Shown piece after piece: positions 1 to 6,260 of a stretch of 9,862 nt of DNA; the stretch's first letter is position 1, and every line of letters starts with the position of its first letter. A program made the translations under genes and the position numbers. The stretch covers positions 1 through 9,862 of the forward strand of contig CAKRTY010000038.1 of NCBI GenBank assembly GCA_934402125.1, written 5' to 3'. The stretch is from an uncultured Anaerosacchariphilus sp. (GTDB taxonomy: Bacteria; Bacillota; Clostridia; Lachnospirales; Lachnospiraceae). The notes below the pieces were generated by a model. The model made no database searches. It had not been told where the DNA came from and saw only the letters and a list, made by a program, of their open reading frames with translations.

Positions 1-942
1 GGTTATAACAGCGCGGGAAATCCGGTACTGTCCGGCTTCCTGATTACGATTCTGGACAGCGGTTCGGAATTGGCGATTCTGGCAATCGGTATGACCCTGG
101 TGACAGCGGCAACCGGAGGACAGGATATCAGCGTGGGCGCTACCACAGCCATCGCGGGCAGTGTATTGCTTCGCGTGCTCTGCGGCGGCAATTCGCGTCC
201 GGAGAGCCTGCAGGCACCGATTATTGTGGCATTCCTGATTGCCTGTGTGGTAGCAATGCTGTTTGGGGCGTTCAATGGTATACTGGTAGCGGTATTTAAA
301 ATTCAGCCGATGATTGCGACCCTGATTCTCTATACGGCGGGACGCTCCATTGCAGCCTGGATCAACAATAACGAGCTGCCGGTCATCAGTGATCCGACCT
401 TCACTTATTTCGGTGAGTTTATTCCGGGCATTCCGATTCCGACGCCGTTCTTTATAGCTGTGGCTTGTATGATTGTCATCGGTCTGACGCTGAAGTTTAC
501 AAACTTAAGACTTTATACCCAGGCAGTGGGTATTAATGAAAATGCTTCCAGACTGAACGGCCTGAATCCGGTCTTCATCAAGATTCTGTCCTTTGTGATT
601 CTGGGACTGTGCGTGGGTGTAGTAGGACTCATCAAGGTCAGCCGTATCTCTACCATTAACTATTCTGTCATTGCGAAGGATATCGAGATGGACGCAATCC
701 TGGCGGTAGCCCTGGGCGGAAATGCATTAAGCGGCGGTAAGTTCAACATGCTGGCCTCTATTATCGGAGCCTATGTCATCCAGTGTCTGACCACAACACT
801 TTATAAATTTAACGTGCGTTCCGATGCGCTTCCGGCTTATAAGGCAGTGGTCGTTATCCTGCTGGTAGTCGTCAGCGCGCCGGTGGTAAGAGAAAAATGC
901 AATGCCTTTATGGCAAAACGTAAGGTAAAGGAGGCGGTATAG
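1..942 (+). CDS. ytfT: Sugar ABC transporter permease, YtfT-like (5' truncated)
   Basis: Membrane permease of a ribose/galactofuranose-type ABC importer (RbsC/BPD_transp_2 family), pairing with the next permease and an ATPase to carry a sugar across the cytoplasmic membrane. The frame is open from base 1, so the true start lies upstream; by memory of E. coli YtfT (about 340 residues) some 30-40 codons are missing. Visible residues (from base 1): GGQDISVGA at 39-47, the family signature with Q where I is usual, then several hydrophobic segments, KIQPMIATLIL, QAVGIN, and DAILAVALGGNALSGGKFN, which closely match my recollection of YtfT. It ends in a basic tail. The stop is separated from the next ATG by one base, so the two permeases are translationally coupled. 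The family is certain; galactofuranose as the substrate is inferred from similarity only. Confidence 0.9.
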   Translation, partial: GYNSAGNPVLSGFLITILDSGSELAILAIGMTLVTAATGGQDISVGATTAIAGSVLLRVLCGGNSRPESLQAPIIVAFLIACVVAMLFGAFNGILVAVFKIQPMIATLILYTAGRSIAAWINNNELPVISDPTFTYFGEFIPGIPIPTPFFIAVACMIVIGLTLKFTNLRLYTQAVGINENASRLNGLNPVFIKILSFVILGLCVGVVGLIKVSRISTINYSVIAKDIEMDAILAVALGGNALSGGKFNMLASIIGAYVIQCLTTTLYKFNVRSDALPAYKAVVVILLVVVSAPVVREKCNAFMAKRKVKEAV

Positions 943-943
943 G

Positions 944-1972
944 ATGTCCAAGGGCTTCGGAAAGAAATTCAAAAATATCAGTGACACAAATCTGCTTCTT
1001 ACGATTACCATGGTTGTTTTCTTCGCAATGTACATCGGAGCAATCCTGTTTCAGGGAGCGGGCTTTTTAAAACCCCAGACATTTTTTAATATCCTGAATG
1101 CCAATGCGGCGTTGATTATTCTCTCCTGCGGCATGAGTCTGGTTATGATTACCGGAGGAATTGATATTTCGGTAGGCGGCGTTACGGCGCTGGTCAGCAT
1201 GTGCTGCGCAGTGTATCTGGATTACAAGGGTGGAAATGTGGCTATGGCGGCACTCATTGCCTTGGCGATTGGTTTGGGCTTTGGTCTGGTGCAGGGATGG
1301 CTTATCGCCTATCTGGACATTCAGCCCTTTATTGTAACCCTGGCAGGTATGTTCTTTGCCAGAGGTATGACAACCATTGTCAATACCAACCCATTCAATG
1401 TGGCAAACGAGGAGTTTGTGGCCCTGAAAAATACCCGCGTGATTATCCCGGGTATGGGTTCGGTAAATAAACTGGGAAAATATGTAAATGCCTATGTGGA
1501 AATCGGCGTGATTGTTGCGATTTTGGTTGTGATTATCCTGTTCTGTGTGTTAAAATGGACGAAACTGGGACGTAATTTCTATGCGGTGGGCGGAAACAGC
1601 CAGAGCGCTCTGATGCTTGGCATTAATGTAAAGCGGACCCGTTTTATCGCTCATCTGCTCTGTGGAATTCTGGCAGGAATCGGAGGCTTTGTCTACTTCC
1701 TCCATGTAGGATCCGGATCGGCTTCCCATGCCAGCGGCGCAGAGATGAACGCCATTGCCTCATCGATTATCGGCGGAACCATGCTGACGGGCGGCGTCGG
1801 CAATATCATCGGCACCTTATTCGGCGTCCTTTCTTTAAGTACGATTCAGAATATCGTGTCCTCAGCCGGACTGGATGAAGCCTGGTGGACCGGAATTACC
1901 GTAGCAGCCATGCTGTGTCTGTTCCTGGTGATTCAGAGCGTGGTTATGTCTATAAGAAAAAAAGGGATGTAA
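944..1972 (+). CDS. yjfF: Sugar ABC transporter permease, YjfF-like
   Basis: Second permease of the same importer, 342 residues, close to the usual 330-340. A basic N-terminus is followed by a membrane segment at about 17-38. The signature GGIDISVGG is at 71-79 and TLAGMFFARG at 132-141, and the C-terminal part carries EMNAIASSIIGGTMLTGGVG followed by an IGTLFGV segment and a WWTG motif, all as remembered for E. coli YjfF. Start choice: ATG at 944 has an excellent ribosome site AAAGGAGG at 927-934, inside the end of the upstream gene, 9 bases before the ATG. It probably forms a heterodimeric channel with the YtfT-like protein. The ATP-binding subunit is not in the window and is expected upstream. 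Confidence 0.93.
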   Translation: MSKGFGKKFKNISDTNLLLTITMVVFFAMYIGAILFQGAGFLKPQTFFNILNANAALIILSCGMSLVMITGGIDISVGGVTALVSMCCAVYLDYKGGNVAMAALIALAIGLGFGLVQGWLIAYLDIQPFIVTLAGMFFARGMTTIVNTNPFNVANEEFVALKNTRVIIPGMGSVNKLGKYVNAYVEIGVIVAILVVIILFCVLKWTKLGRNFYAVGGNSQSALMLGINVKRTRFIAHLLCGILAGIGGFVYFLHVGSGSASHASGAEMNAIASSIIGGTMLTGGVGNIIGTLFGVLSLSTIQNIVSSAGLDEAWWTGITVAAMLCLFLVIQSVVMSIRKKGM

Positions 1973-1982
1973 TGTAAAGCAT

Positions 1983-1988
1983 AAGGTG
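1983..1988 (+). promoter_or_regulatory. Ribosome binding site that sets the start of the binding protein
   Basis: AAGGTG lies 8 bases before ATG 1997. An in-frame GTG at 1988 overlaps this site and would leave no room for a ribosome site of its own, so ATG 1997 is the better start. Confidence 0.6.
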
Positions 1989-1996
1989 TGGTTAAT

Positions 1997-3022
1997 ATGA
2001 AGAAAATAGTCGTTGGAATCAGTGCAATTCTCTGCCTGACACTCTGGCTTATGAGCTGCGGCGGAAGGGCTTCGGAGGATGAACAGGAATATTCACAGGA
2101 GGAAGAGCTTCCCATTGACAGCAATGCGATTGTAGTGGGACTTTCCCAGGTGGGCTCAGAGTCTGATTGGCGGATTGCCAATACGGAATCCATCAAGAGA
2201 ACCTTTACGGAGGAAAACGGCTATTTCCTGATCTTTGACGACGCGCAGCAGAAGCAGGAAAATCAGCTGAAGGCTATGCGGAATTTTATCCTGCAGGATG
2301 TGGACTATATCATTCTGGATCCCATTGTGGAAACTGGTTGGGATGCGGTGCTGGAGGAAGCGAAGGCCGCCAAAATTCCGGTCATTATCATGGATCGGAA
2401 GGTGCAGGTGCAGGACGAAAGCCTTTATACCTGCTGGATTGGCAGTAATTTTGAAGAGCAGGGACGCAAAGCCGGAGAATGGCTGGCACAATATCTGGCG
2501 GAACAGGGGCGGATGAATAAGCCCATTCATATGGTGACCCTGCAGGGAAATCTGGGTTCCACTGCACAGATAGGCCGTACGGAAGGCTTTACGCAGATTC
2601 TGGAGCAGCATGAAAACTGGAACATGCTGGAACGCCGCGACGGCGATTTTACCCAGACCAGGGGACAGGAGGTTATGGCTGATTTTCTGAAGACCTATTC
2701 AGATATCGATGTGGTTATCAGTGAAAATGACAACATGACCTTCGGCGCGATAGAGGCCATCGAGGAAGCGGGAAAAACCTGCGGGACGGAGGGAGAGATC
2801 ATTATCATTTCCTTTGACGCGGCGAGTGCGGCTCTTGAAGCCATGAAAAACGGAAAAATCAATGTGGATTTCGAATGCAATCCGGAACTTGGCCCCATGG
2901 TTTCCGAAGTCATTCAGAAACTGGAGCAGGGGGAAGCTGTAGAAAAATATCAATATGTGGAGGAAACCTATTTCGATCCGACGATGGATCTGGAAGCGTT
3001 AATTCCGAAGAGAACGTATTAA
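1997..3022 (+). CDS. ytfQ: YtfQ-like sugar-binding lipoprotein of ABC importer
   Basis: Extracellular solute-binding protein (Peripla_BP_4 fold), 341 residues from ATG 1997, that delivers a sugar to the two permeases just upstream. The N-terminus is a lipoprotein signal: MKK, a hydrophobic stretch, then the lipobox LMSC with the acylated Cys at 21, followed by an acidic linker at 26-40. Segments matching my memory of E. coli YtfQ, the galactofuranose binder: IVVGLSQVGSESDWR (45-59), DAQQKQENQ (82-90), DPIVETGWDAVL (108-119) and IMDR (131-134), then the second lobe with a GDFTQTRGQEVM-type segment. The gap to yjfF is 24 bases, so same operon. Oddity: in the E. coli operon the binding protein gene comes first, here it is last, so it may be an additional receptor or a rearranged order. 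Substrate remains inferred. No clear terminator follows; the next promoter begins 12 bases after the stop. Confidence 0.9.
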   Translation: MKKIVVGISAILCLTLWLMSCGGRASEDEQEYSQEEELPIDSNAIVVGLSQVGSESDWRIANTESIKRTFTEENGYFLIFDDAQQKQENQLKAMRNFILQDVDYIILDPIVETGWDAVLEEAKAAKIPVIIMDRKVQVQDESLYTCWIGSNFEEQGRKAGEWLAQYLAEQGRMNKPIHMVTLQGNLGSTAQIGRTEGFTQILEQHENWNMLERRDGDFTQTRGQEVMADFLKTYSDIDVVISENDNMTFGAIEAIEEAGKTCGTEGEIIIISFDAASAALEAMKNGKINVDFECNPELGPMVSEVIQKLEQGEAVEKYQYVEETYFDPTMDLEALIPKRTY

Positions 3023-3033
3023 AAAATCAGGAC

Positions 3034-3062
3034 TTGTCATTCGGATACTTTTTCGCTATAAT
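3034..3062 (+). promoter_or_regulatory. Sigma-A-type promoter of citrate synthase
   Basis: A TTGTCA -35 box at 3034-3039 and a perfect TATAAT -10 box at 3057-3062 are separated by the ideal 17 bases. A transcript would begin near 3069, giving a leader of about 60 bases before the citrate synthase ATG. This is the best housekeeping-type promoter I found in the intergenic regions. Confidence 0.72.
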
Positions 3063-3090
3063 TGAGTAAAATGTCCGCTGATTAGGGATA

Positions 3091-3109
3091 TCCGTTTTCG
3101 TTTAACGGA
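3091..3109 (+). promoter_or_regulatory. Leader hairpin before citrate synthase ribosome site
   Basis: TCCGTT (3091-3096) and AACGGA (3104-3109) form a 6-bp stem with a 7-base loop, ending 5 bases before the ribosome site AGGAGG (3115-3120). GTCCG at 3073-3077 can instead pair with CGGAC at 3106-3110, so two mutually exclusive folds are possible. It could affect translation or mRNA stability; no U-run follows, so it is not a terminator. Confidence 0.35.
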
Positions 3110-3130
3110 CAACGAGGAGGAAGCGAAAAA

Positions 3131-4528
3131 ATGAAGAAAGACGATGTGCTGGTAGATGAGAAATTTAACAAGCTGGTAGAATACAGCAGCCGTTCCGGAA
3201 AAATCGACGTACGGCTGTATGCGGATTATGATGTAAAACGGGGTCTGCGTGATTCTGGCGGAAAAGGTGTTCTGACCGGATTGACGGAGATCTCCGATGT
3301 GGTTTCCTTCGGCTATATCGACGGGGAGCGGGTTCCGATTGACGGTGAACTGTACTTTCAGGGCGTCAACGTGGAAGACCTGATCCGGGGCGAGGCCAAC
3401 CGCCGGTTTGCCTTCGAGGAGGCGACCTATCTGTTATTGTTTGGCAAGCTGCCCACCAGACAGCAGCTTCATGAATTCATCGATTTGATCGGTATCTACC
3501 GGGAGCTTCCGGAGACCTTTGTCCGCGACGTTGTCATGAAGGCGCCCAGTTCCAATATGATGAATACCCTGCAGAAATGCGTGCTGACCATGTATTCCTA
3601 TGATCAGAGCCCGGAGGATATCTCCATTCACAATATCCTGAAGCAGTCCCTGCAGATGATTGCCCAGTTCCCGCTGTATTCTGTCTACGGTTACCATGCG
3701 TACCGTCATTATCATCTGAATAAAAGCCTGATTATCCGGAATCCGAAGCCGGAGCTGTCCACAGCGGAGAATATCTTACGTCTGCTTCGAAAGGACGGCC
3801 AGTATACGGAGCTGGAGGCAAAGGTGCTGGATGTGGCCCTGGTGCTGCACGCAGAGCATGGCGGCGGTAATAACTCTACCTTTACCACCCATGTAGTATC
3901 CTCAACCGGTACCGATACCTATTCCGCGGTGGCGGCGTCCTTAGGTTCTCTGAAAGGCCCCAAGCATGGTGGCGCGAACCTGAAGGTACAGGAGATGTTC
4001 AAGGATATCAAGGCTCACGTGACCAACTGGCGGGACGAGACCGTGATTGAGTCCTATCTGCAGCGGATTCTGCGGAAAGAGGCCTTTGACGGAGCCGGAC
4101 TGATTTACGGAATGGGACACGCGGTTTATACGCTGTCTGATCCCCGTGCCGTGATTCTGAAGGAATACGCGAGAAGGCTTTCCGAGGAAAAGGGACTGGA
4201 GGAGGAGTTTAACCTCTATGAGCGTGTGGAGCGGATTGCGGGCGAATGCCTGATGTCCGGCCGGAGACTTTTAAAGCCTGTCTGCGCCAACGTAGACTTT
4301 TACAGCGGCTTTGTATACAGTATGCTTGGTCTGCCGGAAGAGCTGTTTACTCCGATTTTTGCCATTTCCCGTATCTCCGGCTGGAGTGCCCACCGGATCG
4401 AGGAGATCGTCAATGCGGGCAAGATTATCCGTCCGGCCTATAAGTATGTGGGCCACCATGTACCGTATCTGGATCTGGATGACAGAGCAAAGGCCTACGC
4501 GGAGGAAGAAGAGAATAAAGAGAAATAG
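3131..4528 (+). CDS. Citrate synthase (citrate/2-methylcitrate synthase family)
   Basis: Condenses oxaloacetate with acetyl-CoA (or propionyl-CoA in methylcitrate relatives) to citrate and CoA in the cytoplasm, here probably feeding 2-oxoglutarate and glutamate synthesis. 465 residues. Oxaloacetate-binding and catalytic residues are present: LHAEHGGGNNST with H240 and H243, catalytic H279 in KHGGAN, catalytic H330 in GMGHAVYTLSDPRA, and catalytic D389 in NVDFYSG; also R414 and R434. Oddities: about 60-70 extra N-terminal residues compared with the short Bacillus type, and the usual Arg after the second catalytic His (GHRVY) is Ala331, which I associate with the clostridial subgroup. The C-terminus is highly charged. 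Start ATG has AGGAGG 10 bases upstream. It has its own promoter and lies alone between the transporter operon and the inverted elements. Gene would usually be named gltA or citZ; I cannot separate citrate from methylcitrate activity. Confidence 0.93.
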   Translation: MKKDDVLVDEKFNKLVEYSSRSGKIDVRLYADYDVKRGLRDSGGKGVLTGLTEISDVVSFGYIDGERVPIDGELYFQGVNVEDLIRGEANRRFAFEEATYLLLFGKLPTRQQLHEFIDLIGIYRELPETFVRDVVMKAPSSNMMNTLQKCVLTMYSYDQSPEDISIHNILKQSLQMIAQFPLYSVYGYHAYRHYHLNKSLIIRNPKPELSTAENILRLLRKDGQYTELEAKVLDVALVLHAEHGGGNNSTFTTHVVSSTGTDTYSAVAASLGSLKGPKHGGANLKVQEMFKDIKAHVTNWRDETVIESYLQRILRKEAFDGAGLIYGMGHAVYTLSDPRAVILKEYARRLSEEKGLEEEFNLYERVERIAGECLMSGRRLLKPVCANVDFYSGFVYSMLGLPEELFTPIFAISRISGWSAHRIEEIVNAGKIIRPAYKYVGHHVPYLDLDDRAKAYAEEEENKEK

Positions 4529-4543
4529 ATTATAGGCTGTGTA

Positions 4544-4736
4544 CAGCCGAGACAAATAAATACGCCCCGGAAACACGCGGATTTTCCTACTCCTTGCAGG
4601 CGGCTTATTCGCATCTGACTGGCCAACTCGGACCCAAGGGTCCTCAAACAGGGCCTCCTTCAGATGCTGCCTAGCCTGCTCGTCTCTACGGAAAATCAGC
4701 TAACGTTTCCGGGGCGTATTTATTTGTTCTCGGCTG
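4544..4736 (+). repeat. Palindromic insertion-like element, copy 1 (arms plus core)
   Basis: Left arm 4544-4574 and right arm 4705-4736 are reverse complements: 24 consecutive pairs (4551 side excluded), one bulged T at 4728, then 8 more pairs. Between them lies a 130-base core (4575-4704), 80 percent or so identical to the reverse complement of the core of copy 2. The arms of the two copies share no evident sequence. The arm stem is GC-rich near the core (CGCCCCGGAAAC at 4563-4574) and AT-rich outside (ATTTATTTGTT at 4718-4728), so read in either direction it resembles a long intrinsic terminator with the core in its loop. It begins 15 bases after the citrate synthase stop. It codes for no evident protein and carries no transposase. 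Confidence 0.8.
4575..4704 (+). ncRNA. Structured core of copy 1, candidate RNA or ssDNA fold
   Basis: One long interrupted hairpin can be drawn: GCAGGC (4596-4601) with GCCTGC (4674-4679); GGC (4602-4604) with GCC (4669-4671); GCATCTG (4611-4617) with CAGATGC (4661-4667); GGCC (4621-4624) with GGCC (4652-4655); apical GGACC (4630-4634) with GGTCC around a CAAG loop. Unpaired linkers such as AACTC, TCAAACA and TCCTT are identical in copy 2, whereas many helix positions differ in a compensated way. An outer helix GATTTTCC (4580-4587) with GGAAAATC (4690-4697) joins the core to the arms. Which strand is the functional one is not decided: no G-U pairs break the symmetry. No known RNA family was recognised. 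Confidence 0.5.
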
Positions 4737-4775
4737 GGATGAAGGTCATCGAGTAATCTGTGAAAACGTATATCC

Positions 4776-4966
4776 CTGTGGGAAGATGGAAAATCCCCTG
4801 TGGGAATGGTAGCGTATTTCCAGTAGGGACGAGCAGGCTAGGCAGCGCCCGAAGGAGCCTTTGTTTGAGGGCGAAGCCCGAGTTAGGCGGTCGGGCGCGA
4901 ATAAGCCGCCTGCGAGGAGTAGGAAAATGCGCGTATTCCCACAGGGGATTTTCCATCTTCACACAG
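4776..4966 (-). repeat. Palindromic insertion-like element, copy 2 (arms plus core)
   Basis: Arms 4782-4807 and 4935-4960 are perfect 26-bp reverse complements; past one mismatch (4781/4961) five more pairs extend them to 4776 and 4966, so each arm is 32 bases, as in copy 1. The core is 4808-4934 (127 bases) and lies in the opposite orientation to copy 1, 39 bases from it. The 9-base sequence AACGTATAT occurs at 4765-4773 and again at 4972-4980, as a direct repeat just outside the arms, possibly a target duplication. CCCTGTGGGAA is also repeated at 4774-4784 and 4796-4806 on the left side. The element ends 70 bases before the likely carboxypeptidase start. Confidence 0.8.
4808..4934 (-). ncRNA. 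Structured core of copy 2, candidate RNA or ssDNA fold
   Basis: Read on the minus strand it folds like copy 1: GCAGGC with GCCTGC, GGC with GCC, GCGCCCG (plus strand 4892-4898) with CGGGCGC (plus strand 4845-4851), GCCT with AGGC, and an apical GGGC-TTC-GCCC hairpin. Compared with copy 1, three pairs in the seven-pair helix (A-T to G-C, T-A to C-G twice) and two in the four-pair helix (G-C to C-G, C-G to T-A) changed on both sides. The copy is 3 bases shorter, entirely in the apical hairpin. Read on the plus strand the apex contains GCGAAGC, known as an unusually stable DNA mini-hairpin. Confidence 0.5.
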
Positions 4967-4986
4967 TACACAACGTATATTTTCAG

Positions 4987-5017
4987 TTATGTATACATAA
5001 GATCCAACAATCGGATC
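4987..5017 (+). promoter_or_regulatory. Two dyads upstream of the carboxypeptidase
   Basis: TTATGTATACATAA at 4987-5000 is a perfect 14-bp palindrome, directly followed by GATCC (5001-5005) and GGATC (5013-5017), an inverted repeat with a 7-base spacer. They fill the short space between element copy 2 and the gene. Either could be an operator for a dimeric regulator or a leader hairpin. TATACA (4992-4997) or TAAGAT (4998-5003) could serve as a -10 box, but I see no convincing -35 box. Confidence 0.3.
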
Positions 5018-5036
5018 GCGCATGGATGTGAATACA

Positions 5037-6215
5037 ATGAAAAAACTCCTGTCCTTTTTCCTGGCCCTGTTTCTGGCCCTGCAATCCCCCGTCTTGTCTG
5101 TACATGCCGAAAACACAGCGGCAGCGCCGGCGGATACGCTGGGAATCTCAGCCCCGTCCGCTATTCTGATGGAAGCATCCACCGGAACCGTGGTGCTGGA
5201 GAAGAACGCCCATGAGAAGCTGCCTCCTGCCAGCGTGACGAAGATCATGACGCTGCTGCTGATTTTTGACGCCATTTCTCAGGGGAAAATTCATCTGGAG
5301 GATAGCGTGACGACCTCAGAATACGCGGCGTCCATGGGAGGCTCCCAGGTATTTCTGGAGGCAGGCGAAGCCCAGAGCGTGGATACCATGGTGAAATGTA
5401 TTGCCGTGGCCTCAGCCAACGACGCTTCCGTAGCCATGGCAGAATATGTGGCCGGAACAGAGACGCTTTTTGTGGAAATGATGAATGAGCGGGCCGGGGG
5501 GCTTGGCATGGAGGATACTCACTTTGTCAACTGCTGCGGACTGGACGCGGAGGGACACGTAACCAGTGCCTGGGATATCGCACTTATGTCCAGGGAGCTT
5601 ATCACAAAGTATCCGCAGATTCATGATTATTCTACGATCTGGATGGAAAACATCACCCATACCACCAAACGGGGAACGGAGGAATTCGGTCTGACCAATA
5701 CCAACAAGCTGATTCGCCAGTATCCTTACGCCACCGGCCTGAAGACCGGCTCCACCAGCCAGGCGAAATTCTGCGTATCCGCTACGGCCGAAAAAGACGG
5801 ACTGGAGCTGATTGCCGTGATTATGGCGGCGCCGGATCCCAAAGGGCGGTTTGCGGACGCTACGGCGCTTCTGAACTACGGCTATGCCAAATGTACCCTG
5901 TACCGGGATACAGAGGATCTGCCGCTGGTGACGGTCGCAGTGCGGGGAGGCGTGGAGAAGGAAGCAGTCGGCGAGTACGGAGGCAGCTTTTCTTATCTGA
6001 GTACCACAGGCCGGGACTTGACCAGAATCGAAAAAAAGTGGTATGCTAAAACAGAAATAGAGGCTCCGGTGGAGAAGGGACAGCTGATTGGGAAGCTGGT
6101 TTATTACCTGGACGGCGAGGAGCTGGGAGAAATTGGAATTATAGCAAAAGAAGCGGTTGACAGGGCGGATTATCTGCATTATGTGAAGCAGGGACTGTCC
6201 TACTGGCTTTTGTAG
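5037..6215 (+). CDS. D-alanyl-D-alanine carboxypeptidase (PBP5/DacF type, peptidase S11)
   Basis: Trims the terminal D-Ala from peptidoglycan pentapeptides outside the membrane. 392 residues from ATG 5037. An in-frame ATG at 5022 adds five residues; I prefer 5037 because the protein then begins with MKK and a normal signal peptide, cleaved after SVHA (residue 24). Neither start has a strong ribosome site. Active-site motifs of the penicillin-binding fold, numbered from 5037: SVTK (66-69), SAN (126-128) and KTG (236-238). After the catalytic domain comes a beta-rich PBP5 C-terminal domain (about residue 280 on), and the protein ends with an aromatic amphipathic stretch (DYLHYVKQGLSYWLL) that fits peripheral membrane anchoring. 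Length and motif order are normal. A 45-base gap without a terminator leads to the broken kinase, so it likely heads the downstream operon. Confidence 0.93.
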   Translation: MKKLLSFFLALFLALQSPVLSVHAENTAAAPADTLGISAPSAILMEASTGTVVLEKNAHEKLPPASVTKIMTLLLIFDAISQGKIHLEDSVTTSEYAASMGGSQVFLEAGEAQSVDTMVKCIAVASANDASVAMAEYVAGTETLFVEMMNERAGGLGMEDTHFVNCCGLDAEGHVTSAWDIALMSRELITKYPQIHDYSTIWMENITHTTKRGTEEFGLTNTNKLIRQYPYATGLKTGSTSQAKFCVSATAEKDGLELIAVIMAAPDPKGRFADATALLNYGYAKCTLYRDTEDLPLVTVAVRGGVEKEAVGEYGGSFSYLSTTGRDLTRIEKKWYAKTEIEAPVEKGQLIGKLVYYLDGEELGEIGIIAKEAVDRADYLHYVKQGLSYWLL

Positions 6216-6260
6216 ACGGATTTCCGAGAGAAAGTTTGAAGAGAAAGGAAGAAAATACCG

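Noticed and set aside
70..942. TTG at 70 as the start of the first permease
   Set aside because: The frame is open back to base 1 and the upstream residues belong to the family's N-terminal part; the gene is cut by the window edge.
1988..1996. GTG 1988 as the start of the binding protein
   Set aside because: It overlaps the ribosome site; ATG 1997 gives a standard MKK lipoprotein signal.
4544..4736. Copy 1 as a plain intrinsic terminator of citrate synthase
   Set aside because: The arm stem with AT-rich flank may terminate transcription, but a 130-base conserved and covarying loop is not explained by that role alone.
4544..4966. Integron attC sites, CRISPR repeats, a retron or an IS200/IS605 end
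   Set aside because: No integrase, cas, reverse transcriptase or transposase gene is in the window; only two inverted copies are present; and the conserved attC boxes or spaced repeat units are not seen.
4760..5215. Plus-strand open frame through element copy 2 into the carboxypeptidase
   Set aside because: Translates arms and structured core, then the wrong frame of a real gene; better explained as a non-coding repeat.
5412..6179. Minus-strand open frame of 255 codons inside the carboxypeptidase
   Set aside because: Overlaps a gene with complete active-site motifs; no motif of its own.
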